Part shown: piece by piece, positions 24,827 through 32,725 of the stretch
Numbering within the stretch: position 1 is the first letter of the stretch
How the letters are laid out: every line of letters begins with the position of its first letter
Assembly: GCF_002505485.1 (NCBI RefSeq)
Contig: NZ_DAVG01000096.1
Location: 3,594-67,593 of the forward strand
DNA: 64,000 nt
Reading direction: 5' to 3'
Source: Methanosarcina sp. UBA5
GTDB lineage: Archaea; Halobacteriota; Methanosarcinia; Methanosarcinales; Methanosarcinaceae
Translations under genes and position numbers: made by a program
Notes under the pieces: model-generated
The model's input: only the letters and a program-made list of their open reading frames with translations
The model's database searches: none
Told to the model about the DNA's origin: nothing

Positions 24827-26281
24827 TTATTTGCTTTTAGAATATATACCCGGTCTTGTATTTGTTGTCACTTTTATGTAATTTGTTTTTGTTTTTGTAC
24901 TACTGCCTGCATCATTGGTCACTGTAAGTTTTACTGTATAATTCCCTTCCTGTGAATATTTATGTGTTGGATTTTTTACTTTTGAAGATGTTCCATCTCC
25001 AAAAGTCCACTTCCATTTGGTCGGTGAGCCTGTACTTTTGTCAGTAAAAGCAACCATTAATGGAGCTTTTCCTGAGGTTGGGGATGCAGAGAATGCAGCA
25101 ACCAGGGAAGTTGATGAGAGAGTACCCATATAAATATCGTCGTTTCCATTACGAACGTCTTCCCACACGATCTTGTCACCATAGATATTTGGACGGTACT
25201 GAGCTGATGTCTCAGTAGTGTGAGTTTGCTGGCGAGTAGCAAGATCGTACACATAGATATCCCAGTTTCCGTTACGGTCATTCTCCCACACTATCCTGTT
25301 TCCATAGATTGCAGGATACCGTGAATTTGATGTACTATTGGTTATCTGAGTTTCTTTTTTAGTAGAAAGATTGTACATGTAGATATCACTGATTAAACCA
25401 CTATCATCATTGCGCCAATCTTCCCATACTATCCTGTCACCGTAGATTACAGGATTTAACTGATCTGACCCATTGTTGGTTATCTGTGTTTCAGTGGAAG
25501 TAGATAAATCGTACATGTAGATATCGTAGTTATCACCGCGCTCCTCTTCCCACACTATCCTGTTACCGTAGATATCAGGATTGTATGCCATTCCACTAGT
25601 GGTGAGACGAGTTTCCGTGGAAGTTGAAAGGTCGTACATGTAAATATTGGAAACATCTTCATCTCCTCTGCCCCAATCCATCCACACAACTTTGTCACCG
25701 TAGATTGCAGGACATCTCTGACCTGAATCATCATTGGTGATTAAAGGAGTTTCTTTGGAAGTGGATAGATCATACATATATATATCGCAGTTTGAATTGG
25801 TATCATCATTACGCCAATCCTCCCAAACTATCCTGTTACCGTAGACATCAGGATAGTATTGATCTGATGAGTTGGCGGTTATCCGAGTTTCCTTGGAAGT
25901 AGAGAGATTATACATATAGATATCCCAGTTTCTGTCTTCACTGCGACAATCCTCCCACACTATAGTGTTACCATAGATCGCAGGATAACGCGAATCTGCT
26001 TCGTCGGTAGTGATCCGCTTTTCAGTTATCTTGAGCGAGGCAGGTTGTACAGATTCCATAACTGTACTTTTTCCTTCTATAGAGAGCTCATCTGACAGAG
26101 CTTTGTCATCGGAGGAATCCCCTGCTCCGCTGGTAATATCAGGCGGAGCTTTGTGAAGATCTTCTCCAGTGGATGCAGATGCCGTAGATGAGGCAAAAAT
26201 TAAAAATAAAACCATAAGTGTTGAAGCTAAAGCTATCGAATAAGTTTTTTCTTTATTTTTCATTGATTCTTCCTCATTCAT
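24827..26281 (-). CDS. Secreted seven-bladed beta-propeller protein with PKD domain
   Basis: Up to 484 residues. The better start is probably the ATG at 26263 (MKNKEKTYS), which puts a signal peptide at the very N-terminus: SIALASTLMVLFLIFASSTA. After a spacer, seven repeats of about 40-47 residues with the core YPAIYGNRIVWED ... DIYMYDLST predict a complete propeller. A PKD domain follows (AAFSASPTSGKAPLMVAFTD, then WTFGDGTSS ... TVKLTVTNDAG). Methanosarcina surface-layer-associated proteins often combine such modules. It is exported and probably contacts other cells or polymers (inference). It is the intact paralogue of the gene at 4977-6068, and no membrane anchor is visible after the PKD domain. 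Confidence 0.85.
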   Translation of the reverse strand: MNEEESMKNKEKTYSIALASTLMVLFLIFASSTASASTGEDLHKAPPDITSGAGDSSDDKALSDELSIEGKSTVMESVQPASLKITEKRITTDEADSRYPAIYGNTIVWEDCRSEDRNWDIYMYNLSTSKETRITANSSDQYYPDVYGNRIVWEDWRNDDTNSNCDIYMYDLSTSKETPLITNDDSGQRCPAIYGDKVVWMDWGRGDEDVSNIYMYDLSTSTETRLTTSGMAYNPDIYGNRIVWEEERGDNYDIYMYDLSTSTETQITNNGSDQLNPVIYGDRIVWEDWRNDDSGLISDIYMYNLSTKKETQITNSTSNSRYPAIYGNRIVWENDRNGNWDIYVYDLATRQQTHTTETSAQYRPNIYGDKIVWEDVRNGNDDIYMGTLSSTSLVAAFSASPTSGKAPLMVAFTDKSTGSPTKWKWTFGDGTSSKVKNPTHKYSQEGNYTVKLTVTNDAGSSTKTKTNYIKVTTNTRPGIYSKSK

Positions 26282-26478
26282 CTTTTCTATTTATTTTAGT
26301 GCTTGTTATTCTTCCAGGATTGTCAAAGTCGAGCATTGATTCTGCTTGCGATTAGCTACTATCACTAGAACCTAGAAAACATTGAAAACTCCTTTTGTGG
26401 ATATTTCAACTATTTACAATAGTTAAATTAAAGGGAGGCGTGTCCGTATATAAAATACTTTTGACTTTTTTTAAATAA

Positions 26479-26910
26479 TGGATATTTTGGCACAAAAGCG
26501 TACAAGAACACCTTAAGAATTTTAAATAAACTAAAAAAAGTAAGATTGAAAATCTTAATACATCTCTACAGGGAGCTCTGGACCCGTTAGAGCTTGCAAA
26601 GCCACGCGCCAGGTATGAAGAAGTAGAAAGGCATAATCAAGCATTGAAAGAAGAGCTGGAGAAAGCGGAGAGATAGAGAGAAGACCTCAAAGCTGCCTAT
26701 AATAATTATTTTCTACAGGCTCAAAAGTTGATTAATCAGAAGGCCATTGAATCACCTAGAGAAAATAAGCGCCTCTATCTCATCAATAAACCAGATTTAG
26801 CTTCCTGTTTAGCTTCCAGAATAAGTTCAACTGAGGTTCGCTGTGAATTCGCAAAATGCTTTTATAGCTTGAAATTAATTACGCTGGGTGTTGGCACTTG
26901 CGTCAATTGA
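26479..26910 (+). pseudogene. Decayed coiled-coil ORF with in-frame TAA and TAG
   Basis: One frame reads WIFWHKSVQEHLKNFK, a TAA at 26527, then TKKSKIENLNTSLQG ... ARYEEVERHNQALKEELEKA, a TAG at 26674-26676, then REDLKAAYNNYFLQAQKLIN, ending at 26910. The charged heptad-like pattern continues across the TAG, so this looks like one former coding region. There is no obvious start. UAG can encode pyrrolysine in Methanosarcina, but the extra TAA argues for a dead gene. The family is not recognised. The rest of 26282-27249 is noncoding upstream sequence of the propeller gene and of rps19e. Confidence 0.45.
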
Positions 26911-27249
26911 CAAAAGCCAATTCGATACAATTAGATCGTTTTTCAGTTTGAAGTTTTTCATACTATAAATTACCTGATCGATTGTATACGATTATCCAAA
27001 CACAGTAATTGATAAATACATCAACCTCCTTCCAGTTAAAACTAAAAATCACATTTACCGGCTTATCGGGCCTGAAAGCCCAAACCATAAGAGTCCATAA
27101 ATCCAGCTATAAAGATTGGAAAGGACCTCTCGAAAGAGAATGAGTTACCTCGTTTCGGGAAAAAGTAGATTTCTGGCAGCCAGGGGAGAAGAATCGGCAC
27201 TATCTCTCAGGATCTGCAAAGACAACCTAATTTAGAAAAGGTGGCATGC

Positions 27250-27699
27250 ATGACAACAGTGTTTGATGTCCCTGCAATGGAACTTATCGAGAAGGTTGCA
27301 GGCATACTTAAAGAAAATGAAAACGTCATTCCCCCTGAGTGGGCAAAGAACGTAAAGACCGGGGTTCACAAGGAACTCTCTCCGAGCAACGATGACTGGT
27401 GGTATATCAGATCCGCTGCGATCCTGAGGAAGATCTATACTGATGGACCTGTAGGAATTGAAAGGCTCCGATCAGTATATGGTGGAAAGAAGGACAACGG
27501 ATCAAAGCCAGGCCACAAAGCAAAAGGCAGCGGTTCGATTGCCAGAAAGACAGTACAGCAGCTTGAAGCTGCAGGTTACCTGCAAAAAGTAAAGGACGGA
27601 AGAACGGTATCTGCAAAGGGACGTTCCATGATTGATAATGCGGCCAATGAGCTCAAGCAAGAACTTCTTGAGAAAATCCCAGGACTTGCAAAATACTGA
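27250..27699 (+). CDS. rps19e: Small-subunit ribosomal protein S19e
   Basis: Archaeal/eukaryotic ribosomal protein of 149 residues. TTVFDVPAMELIEKVA at the start, then PPEWAKNVKTGVHKELSP, DDWWYIRSAAILRKIY, and GSGSIARKTVQQLEAAGYL match S19e throughout. It binds the 3' major domain of 16S rRNA. The start is set at ATG 27250, since AAAGGTGG lies about 7 bases upstream; a GTG at 27241 would overlap that site. It leads an operon with the PDCD5-like gene and the ATP-pyrophosphatase gene. Confidence 0.96.
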   Translation: MTTVFDVPAMELIEKVAGILKENENVIPPEWAKNVKTGVHKELSPSNDDWWYIRSAAILRKIYTDGPVGIERLRSVYGGKKDNGSKPGHKAKGSGSIARKTVQQLEAAGYLQKVKDGRTVSAKGRSMIDNAANELKQELLEKIPGLAKY

Positions 27700-27797
27700 G
27701 AAAAATTCCATCCGAAGGGGACCTGGAAATTTCTTAGGATTCCCTTTCAAATATCATTAATCTTAATCCAGATGCTCCGGAAAACCGGTTTTTTTAG

Positions 27798-28166
27798 ATG
27801 ATTGCCATGTCTACAATGGATGACGAACTCAACGAAATCCGAAAGAGACGGCTTGCAGAAATTCAGAGGCAGCAGGCACAGAACCAGCAGCCTGACATCC
27901 AGGCAGCTTATCAGCAGGAACAGGCAAAAGCTGAGATGGAAGCTCAGAAGCAGGCCATCCTGAGGCAGATCCTGACCCCTGAGGCCAGAGAACGCCTTAC
28001 AACCTTAAAGATGTCAAGACCGGCCCTTGGAGAACAGCTCGAAATGCAGCTGATCTCGCTTGCTCAGAGTGGAAGGCTCCCGTCTCAAATCAGCGACGAA
28101 CAACTTAAAAACCTCCTGATGAAGATGCAGCCAAAAAAGCGTAAGACATCTATAACCAGGGTTTAA
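27798..28166 (+). CDS. DNA-binding protein of the PDCD5/TFAR19 family
   Basis: 122 residues. Gln-rich helical N-terminus (EIRKRRLAEIQRQQAQNQQ) and the conserved core ILTPEARERLTTLKMSRP, the family signature. Archaeal members are small helical DNA-binding proteins; the cellular role is unclear, but genes are often placed with rps19e, as here. A possible second start is the ATG at 27807. It lies 98 bp after rps19e and five bases before the next gene. Confidence 0.93.
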   Translation: MIAMSTMDDELNEIRKRRLAEIQRQQAQNQQPDIQAAYQQEQAKAEMEAQKQAILRQILTPEARERLTTLKMSRPALGEQLEMQLISLAQSGRLPSQISDEQLKNLLMKMQPKKRKTSITRV

Positions 28167-28171
28167 AAACA

Positions 28172-28789
28172 ATGAGAATTTCGGTCCTGTTTAGTGGAGG
28201 CAAGGACAGCTCGCTCTCTGCCCTTTTGATGGAACCGTATTTTGAGATAGAACTCGTAACCTGCAGTTTCGGCCTGCTTCCCAATGGTGAGCTGGCAGCA
28301 AAAACTGCAAAAAGGTTAGGGTTCCCACATAGAGTTATTTCTCTGGAATGGGAGATCCTTGAAAAGGCTTACGAGAAAATAATGAAGGACGGTTTCCCGA
28401 AAAGTGCAATTAATTATATCCACGAAAAAGCCGTAGAAACTCTTGCTTCGGATCCGGAAGTTAAATTCATTGCTGATGGAACCAGAAGGGATGATAGAGT
28501 TCCTGTACTCTCGATCTCACAGGTACGAAGTATCGAAGACCGATTAGGAGTTCAGTATATCTGCCCTTTGAAGGGGTATGGCAAAAAAACCGTGAGTATT
28601 CTTGTAGAGCGTTATCTGAAAATTGAAGAGGGACCGAGTGAGAATACTCAGAAAGCCGATTACGAAACCGAGCTCAGGGAGTTAATCAGGCAGAGAGACG
28701 GAGAAGAAAAAATAAAAGAACTGTTTCCTGCCCATATCCAATCCCATGTGCTTTCCAGGAAAAACTGCCCTGAAGAAAGTATGCCTTGA
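28172..28789 (+). CDS. N-type ATP pyrophosphatase family protein
   Basis: 205 residues. The PP-loop LFSGGKDSSLSALL (6-19) binds ATP and adenylates a substrate, as in tRNA-modifying and amide-forming enzymes. IADGTRRDDRVPVLS is another family block. Related archaeal proteins carry the name 'alpha hydrolase' or DUF7411; the substrate is unknown. Its steady pairing with S19e and PDCD5 genes suggests a role in tRNA or rRNA modification, which is inference. It lies five bases after the PDCD5-like stop. The C-terminal NCPEESM has one cysteine. Confidence 0.85.
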   Translation: MRISVLFSGGKDSSLSALLMEPYFEIELVTCSFGLLPNGELAAKTAKRLGFPHRVISLEWEILEKAYEKIMKDGFPKSAINYIHEKAVETLASDPEVKFIADGTRRDDRVPVLSISQVRSIEDRLGVQYICPLKGYGKKTVSILVERYLKIEEGPSENTQKADYETELRELIRQRDGEEKIKELFPAHIQSHVLSRKNCPEESMP

Positions 28790-28839
28790 AATCAGGAAGT
28801 CTTCCGGAAGGGGAAAAATTCTGGAATAAAGATTTATAC

Positions 28840-28965
28840 AATAATCGAGTTATATTCAACCCTTATACTGCTGCAGATTAACCGAGACCCTAATAGAATT
28901 TACCGGATATGGTTTTGAAAACTGTCTTTTAACCGGCAGAAAAAAACCTCGATTATTCAAGGGTT
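28840..28965 (+). promoter_or_regulatory. Candidate structured leader (pseudoknot) upstream of rpl39e
   Basis: AATAATCGAG (28840-28849) is the exact complement of CTCGATTATT (28948-28957), and AACCCTT (28858-28864) is the exact complement of AAGGGTT (28959-28965). The order A-B-A'-B' is that of a pseudoknot or of two competing stems. A TATA-like GATTTATACA lies at 28831-28840, just before. If the transcript starts upstream it could be a translational control element of the ribosomal operon. Not confirmed. Confidence 0.4.
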
Positions 28966-29046
28966 AAAATCACAATCAGCTAATTATTGGATATAACCGG
29001 AAGTTAACAAAATTAAGTTATTTACAGGTCAACAGGTGTGATCCAC

Positions 29047-29202
29047 TTGAGTCATAACATGAAAGGACAGAAGAGGCGCCTTGCAAAGGCGCACAAACAA
29101 AACACACGCATTCCAGTGTGGGTTATTGTGAAAACTAACCGGAAGGTCGTGAGTCATCCCAGACGCAGGCACTGGAGAAGAAGAAGCCTGGATGTGAAAT
29201 AA
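29047..29202 (+). CDS. rpl39e: Large-subunit ribosomal protein L39e
   Basis: 51 residues, very basic: MSHNMKGQKRRLAKAHKQN and a C-terminus RRRHWRRRSLDVK. L39e lies at the peptide exit tunnel of the large subunit. The start is TTG, with AGGTGTG about 8 bases upstream; the internal ATG at 29059 would remove the conserved MSHN. It is followed 20 bases later by rpl31e. Confidence 0.95.
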   Translation: MSHNMKGQKRRLAKAHKQNTRIPVWVIVKTNRKVVSHPRRRHWRRRSLDVK

Positions 29203-29222
29203 GCGAGGAAGGTGGGAAAAAA

Positions 29223-29492
29223 ATGGCAGACGACATGGTAAAAGAACAGGTATATACTATCCCCCTCAGGACAGTAAGGAAAGTTCCTGCATGGAAAAGA
29301 GCAAACAGAGCAGTTACTGAAGTAAGAGGTTTTCTCGTAAGGCACATGAAGGTTGATTCTGTGCAGGTCAAACTGGACAAATCAATTAATGAGCGCCTCT
29401 GGGAAAAAGGCTGTGAAAAGCCTCCTCTCTCCATCCGAGTCAGAGCTGTAAAATTCGCAGATGGCGAGGTACAGGCAGAACTCGCCCAGTAA
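29223..29492 (+). CDS. rpl31e: Large-subunit ribosomal protein L31e
   Basis: 89 residues. QVYTIPLRTVRKVPAWKRAN and AVTEVRGFLVRHMK are the L31e signature. The protein lies near the tunnel exit on the large subunit, close to L39e and the docking site for targeting factors such as SRP. That fits the presence of ftsY at the end of this gene set. AGGTGGG lies 6 bases before the ATG. Confidence 0.96.
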   Translation: MADDMVKEQVYTIPLRTVRKVPAWKRANRAVTEVRGFLVRHMKVDSVQVKLDKSINERLWEKGCEKPPLSIRVRAVKFADGEVQAELAQ

Positions 29493-29524
29493 AATATACC
29501 AGAAGACGCGAAGCTTCAAAGAAT

Positions 29525-30184
29525 ATGATTCGAACAGTGGATATCTACGACACCCCAATGATCGGTGTCTTTGCAACCTGCACAGAAGATGTTGTTCTTG
29601 TTCCTACAGGAACAAAGCCCGAAACCTGTGCCATACTTGAGGATTCCCTGGGTGCAAGGGTCATTGAGACTCTTGTAAACGGAAGCGTTGTTATCGGAGC
29701 CCTTTCCAGAGGAAACTCAAACGGCTTCCTTTTTTCATATGGGACCGATGCCAGGGAGATGAAAGAACAGACAGGAGTTAAGGCTGAGATCCTCCCGAGC
29801 AAGCTGAATGCAGTCGGAAATATCGTACTTGCAAACGATTCCGCAGCCCTTGTCCACCCTGAACTGTCAGACCACGCTATTGAGGCAATTGCCAGTACCC
29901 TCAAAGTAGAAGTTTACAGGGGAACAATTGCCGGGATAAAGAATGTAGGGATGGCTGGAGTTGTTACCAACAAAGGGCTTCTGGTGCACCCTAAAGTGAC
30001 ATCATCGGAAATCGAAATCCTGGAAAAGCTCTTCGAACTTCCGGTAAATATAGGGACTACAAACTTTGGGACTCAGATGCTAGGCTCAGGCCTGCTTGCG
30101 AACTCAAAGAACTATCTGGCAGGTTCAGACACTACAGGCCCCGAACTTGGAAGAATCGAGGAAGCACTCGGGTTCTTAGAATGA
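29525..30184 (+). CDS. eif6: Translation initiation factor aIF6
   Basis: 219 residues. aIF6 binds the 50S subunit and prevents early joining with the 30S subunit, acting in subunit biogenesis and anti-association. The five-fold alpha/beta repeat (pentein) is visible as recurring blocks such as IGVFATCTEDVVLVP, NGSVVIGALSRGNSNGFLF and GNIVLANDSAALVHPELSD. ATG at 29525 gives the usual length. It sits between rpl31e and rpl18a, the common archaeal order. Confidence 0.96.
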   Translation: MIRTVDIYDTPMIGVFATCTEDVVLVPTGTKPETCAILEDSLGARVIETLVNGSVVIGALSRGNSNGFLFSYGTDAREMKEQTGVKAEILPSKLNAVGNIVLANDSAALVHPELSDHAIEAIASTLKVEVYRGTIAGIKNVGMAGVVTNKGLLVHPKVTSSEIEILEKLFELPVNIGTTNFGTQMLGSGLLANSKNYLAGSDTTGPELGRIEEALGFLE

Positions 30185-30233
30185 TATTAATCCACCTGTT
30201 TCGTAAAAAATTACAGCAAGAGTGGTGACCAAG

Positions 30234-30410
30234 ATGAAGAGTTTTATTGTTAAAGGCAAATTTAAAGCAGGAAATTCCTGGGAAAAATTCACAAAGCAAG
30301 TCGAAAGTCAGAATGAAAAGAACGCAACGGATAAGGTCTATTCTGTCTTCGGAAGCAAGCATGGGATTAAAAGAAACCAGATCCAGATCGAAAGCATTGC
30401 TGAGGAGTGA
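30234..30410 (+). CDS. rpl18a: Large-subunit ribosomal protein L18Ae (LX)
   Basis: 58 residues: KSFIVKGKFKAGNSWEKFTK then NEKNATDKVYSVFGSKHGIK, the archaeal LX pattern. The start is the ATG at 30234, since a GTG at 30222 would overlap GGTG upstream of it. The stop is close to the prefoldin start, so the two are coupled. Confidence 0.93.
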   Translation: MKSFIVKGKFKAGNSWEKFTKQVESQNEKNATDKVYSVFGSKHGIKRNQIQIESIAEE

Positions 30411-30415
30411 AGGAT

Positions 30416-30850
30416 ATGGTAGAAGTCAGTGAAGAAGATATCAGAAATCTGGCAGCCAGGCATCAGGAGTTCCAGAGACAGGCCGAAGCCTTAAGGCAGC
30501 AGATGAACATGGTCCAGGCTTCTATTACAAGCTGCGACCAAGCAATCGTAACCATCAACGAGCTTAAAACCGCTTCAGCTGAAGGCAGGACTGCCGAAAC
30601 GATGGTACCGGTTGGATTTGGCTCATTTGTTTACGCCGAAATAAAAAATACAGAGAAGGTTATTGTGGATCTTGGAGCAGGCTTCAGTGCGGAAGAGACC
30701 GCCGATGAAGCCATTGAAACCCTGAAACGCCGCAAAGAGCAGCTTACGAAAATTCTCGAACAGATGAGTGCTTCACTGACTAAATATGTACAGGGTATGC
30801 AGGCCCTAGAATCTGAGGCTGCAAGGCTTCAGCAACCCGACCAGGCCTGA
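30416..30850 (+). CDS. pfdA: Prefoldin alpha subunit
   Basis: Chaperone subunit of 144 residues from the ATG at 30416. Archaeal prefoldin is a hexamer of two alpha and four beta subunits that holds unfolded proteins for the thermosome. Two long coiled-coil helices (about 5-45 and 95-140) flank the central beta hairpin MVPVGFGSFVYAEI ... VIVDLGAGFSAEET. A GTG at 30407 is an alternative start, but AGGAGTGAAGG fits the ATG better. It is in the usual place between rpl18a and ftsY. Confidence 0.95.
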   Translation: MVEVSEEDIRNLAARHQEFQRQAEALRQQMNMVQASITSCDQAIVTINELKTASAEGRTAETMVPVGFGSFVYAEIKNTEKVIVDLGAGFSAEETADEAIETLKRRKEQLTKILEQMSASLTKYVQGMQALESEAARLQQPDQA

Positions 30851-30961
30851 AAGACCTGGCTCAGACATAAAAGGATGGGACTCAAAGCCTGCATTTGAGA
30901 ACGAACTTTTTATTTTGAATTAACTACTATTTTTTATTGAATTTTTTTGGGATGGGATCCT

Positions 30962-32203
30962 GTGTTCAACAAATTCAAAGAGAAACTAGGGAATTTTAAA
31001 AAGGCGCTCAGCAAAACTATTGACAATAAAGCAGTAGATATTGAGCCCGTGGTTGAGCCTGTACCTGAGGCCGAAGAAGGCTTTGAAGAGGACATTGAGC
31101 CCATTCCGAAGGAAGAAGCTCTTGAAATGCTGACAGAAGAGGAAAGTTACGAAGCAGAACCTGTAACAGCTGCCCCTACAACTGTTGGAATAGAAGACAG
31201 AAAAAAGGCTGAATACAGGAAAAAATTGGAAAATAGAAAAAAGGCGATCGAGAGTAAACCTGAAGAAGAAAACGTACCTGAAGAAAAAAAGTCCTTTTTT
31301 AAAAAATTCACGAAGATAGGATTTACAAAGAAAGCAAAAGCCCTGGTCCTTAATAGAGAGGTATATCTGGATAGTAAAGATCTCGAAGAGCCTCTCTGGG
31401 AACTCGAAATGGGGCTTCTTGAAAGTGACCTTGCCCTCTCAGTTTCCGAGGCAATTGTCGAATCAGTAAAAAAACAGCTCACAGGCACTACAAAACGCAT
31501 TGGCAGCAATACTGGAGAAATTGTAGAGGAAGCCCTGAAAAAAGCCATTCTCGAGGTAGTATCTGCGAATACTTTTGATTTTGACGAGTATGTAAGGGAC
31601 AGGGAAAAACCTGTCCATATTGTCTTTGTCGGAATTAACGGGACAGGAAAAACGACATCCATTGCGAAGATGACACACAGGCTGCTCAAATCGGATTATT
31701 CGGTAGTCCTTGCTGCAGGGGACACTTTCAGGGCAGGTGCCATCGACCAGCTTGGGATCCATGCTGACAGGCTCGGGGTAAAAATGATAAAACATCAGCC
31801 TGGTGCCGATCCTGCTGCAGTTATTTACGATGCCGTGCAGTACGCAAAAGCTCATAAAATCGATTTTTTGCTTTCCGACACGGCAGGCCGAATGCATACC
31901 AACCTTAACCTTATGTCACAGATGGAAAAGATATGCAGGGTAAGCACTCCTGACCTTATAATTTTTGTAGATGAGGCTGTAGCAGGGAACGACGCCGTTG
32001 AAAGGGCTGCGCAGTTTAATGAGGCTGTACCAATAGACGGATCCATTCTGACAAAAATAGACGCTGATGCCAAAGGGGGAGCTGCAATATCCATTGCCTA
32101 CATTACAGGCAAACCCATTCTCTTTTTCGGGATAGGACAGGGCTACGAAGATTTAAAAAAGTTCGATCCCGGATGGTTTATAGACCAGCTTTTTAACCAG
32201 TAA
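30962..32203 (+). CDS. ftsY: Signal recognition particle receptor FtsY
   Basis: SRP GTPase that docks the SRP-ribosome complex at the membrane. 413 residues from the GTG at 30962 (MFNKFKEKLGNFKKAL); a TTG at 30947 is also open. The first 100 residues are acidic (many Glu, Pro) like the A domain, then comes the helical N domain, and then the G domain with VGINGTGKTTSIAKM (P-loop), GDTFRAGAIDQL, DTAGRMHTN and TKIDADAKGG. It follows pfdA by about 110 bp and ends the translation gene set. Confidence 0.96.
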   Translation: MFNKFKEKLGNFKKALSKTIDNKAVDIEPVVEPVPEAEEGFEEDIEPIPKEEALEMLTEEESYEAEPVTAAPTTVGIEDRKKAEYRKKLENRKKAIESKPEEENVPEEKKSFFKKFTKIGFTKKAKALVLNREVYLDSKDLEEPLWELEMGLLESDLALSVSEAIVESVKKQLTGTTKRIGSNTGEIVEEALKKAILEVVSANTFDFDEYVRDREKPVHIVFVGINGTGKTTSIAKMTHRLLKSDYSVVLAAGDTFRAGAIDQLGIHADRLGVKMIKHQPGADPAAVIYDAVQYAKAHKIDFLLSDTAGRMHTNLNLMSQMEKICRVSTPDLIIFVDEAVAGNDAVERAAQFNEAVPIDGSILTKIDADAKGGAAISIAYITGKPILFFGIGQGYEDLKKFDPGWFIDQLFNQ

Positions 32204-32239
32204 ACTGCGCTTAAGCTTTAAGCTAACAGAAAATGGTGT

Positions 32240-32257
32240 TCCCGAAGTATTTCGGGA
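32240..32257 (+). terminator. Hairpin after ftsY
   Basis: TCCCGAA (32240-32246) and TTCGGGA (32251-32257) pair perfectly around a 4-nt loop, 37 bases after the ftsY stop. T-rich sequence follows at a distance. It probably ends or stabilises the long translation transcript. Confidence 0.5.
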
Positions 32258-32381
32258 GCATTATTTCACAAGCTCTCCTGCGATTATGCTGAAGAAAATT
32301 TGAGATTTTTCCAAAATTTTAGAGTTTCCAGAAAAATATTTTAGAGCTTCCAGAAGGAGTTTTAGATTTTGCCTGAGAAGT

Positions 32382-32567
32382 TCAGGGCTCTTCAGGAATT
32401 ATAATCCATGCTATTATATAAGCAATTATACCGCTTCCCGAACCCACTATAGAAATGAGCAACCATAAAAGCCGTATAAGCGTAGGATCAACTTTAAAGT
32501 ATTCACCTATCCCACCACATACCCCTGCAATAATCCTGTTCTTCTTTGACCTATACAATTTATTCAT
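32382..32567 (-). CDS. PspC-domain membrane protein
   Basis: 61 residues. The PspC signature is complete: KLYRSKKNRIIAGVCGGIGE and YFKVDPTLIRLLWLLI, followed by a C-terminal membrane segment (GSGIIAYIIAWIIIPEEP). In bacteria PspC takes part in the envelope-stress response; in archaea the role is unknown. The start is the ATG at 32567, preceded by AGGGGTGG; the open frame further upstream has no site for initiation. Confidence 0.9.
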   Translation of the reverse strand: MNKLYRSKKNRIIAGVCGGIGEYFKVDPTLIRLLWLLISIVGSGSGIIAYIIAWIIIPEEP

Positions 32568-32725
32568 TAGACCACCCCTAACTTCAAAATGCTTAAATGC
32601 TACTATACTTATATTTGATTTATAAGTACAATTTTTCAATCAATCCTTTTTTAAAAGGATTATAATAATAGATTGCTGATATTCAATTTATAAGTAACTC
32701 TTGGATAAGAATTTTATCGGAATTC

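Noticed and set aside
31147..31689. 180-residue ORF opposite ftsY (minus strand)
   Set aside because: It lies fully inside ftsY on the other strand, and its Ser/Phe-rich composition is that of an antisense shadow.
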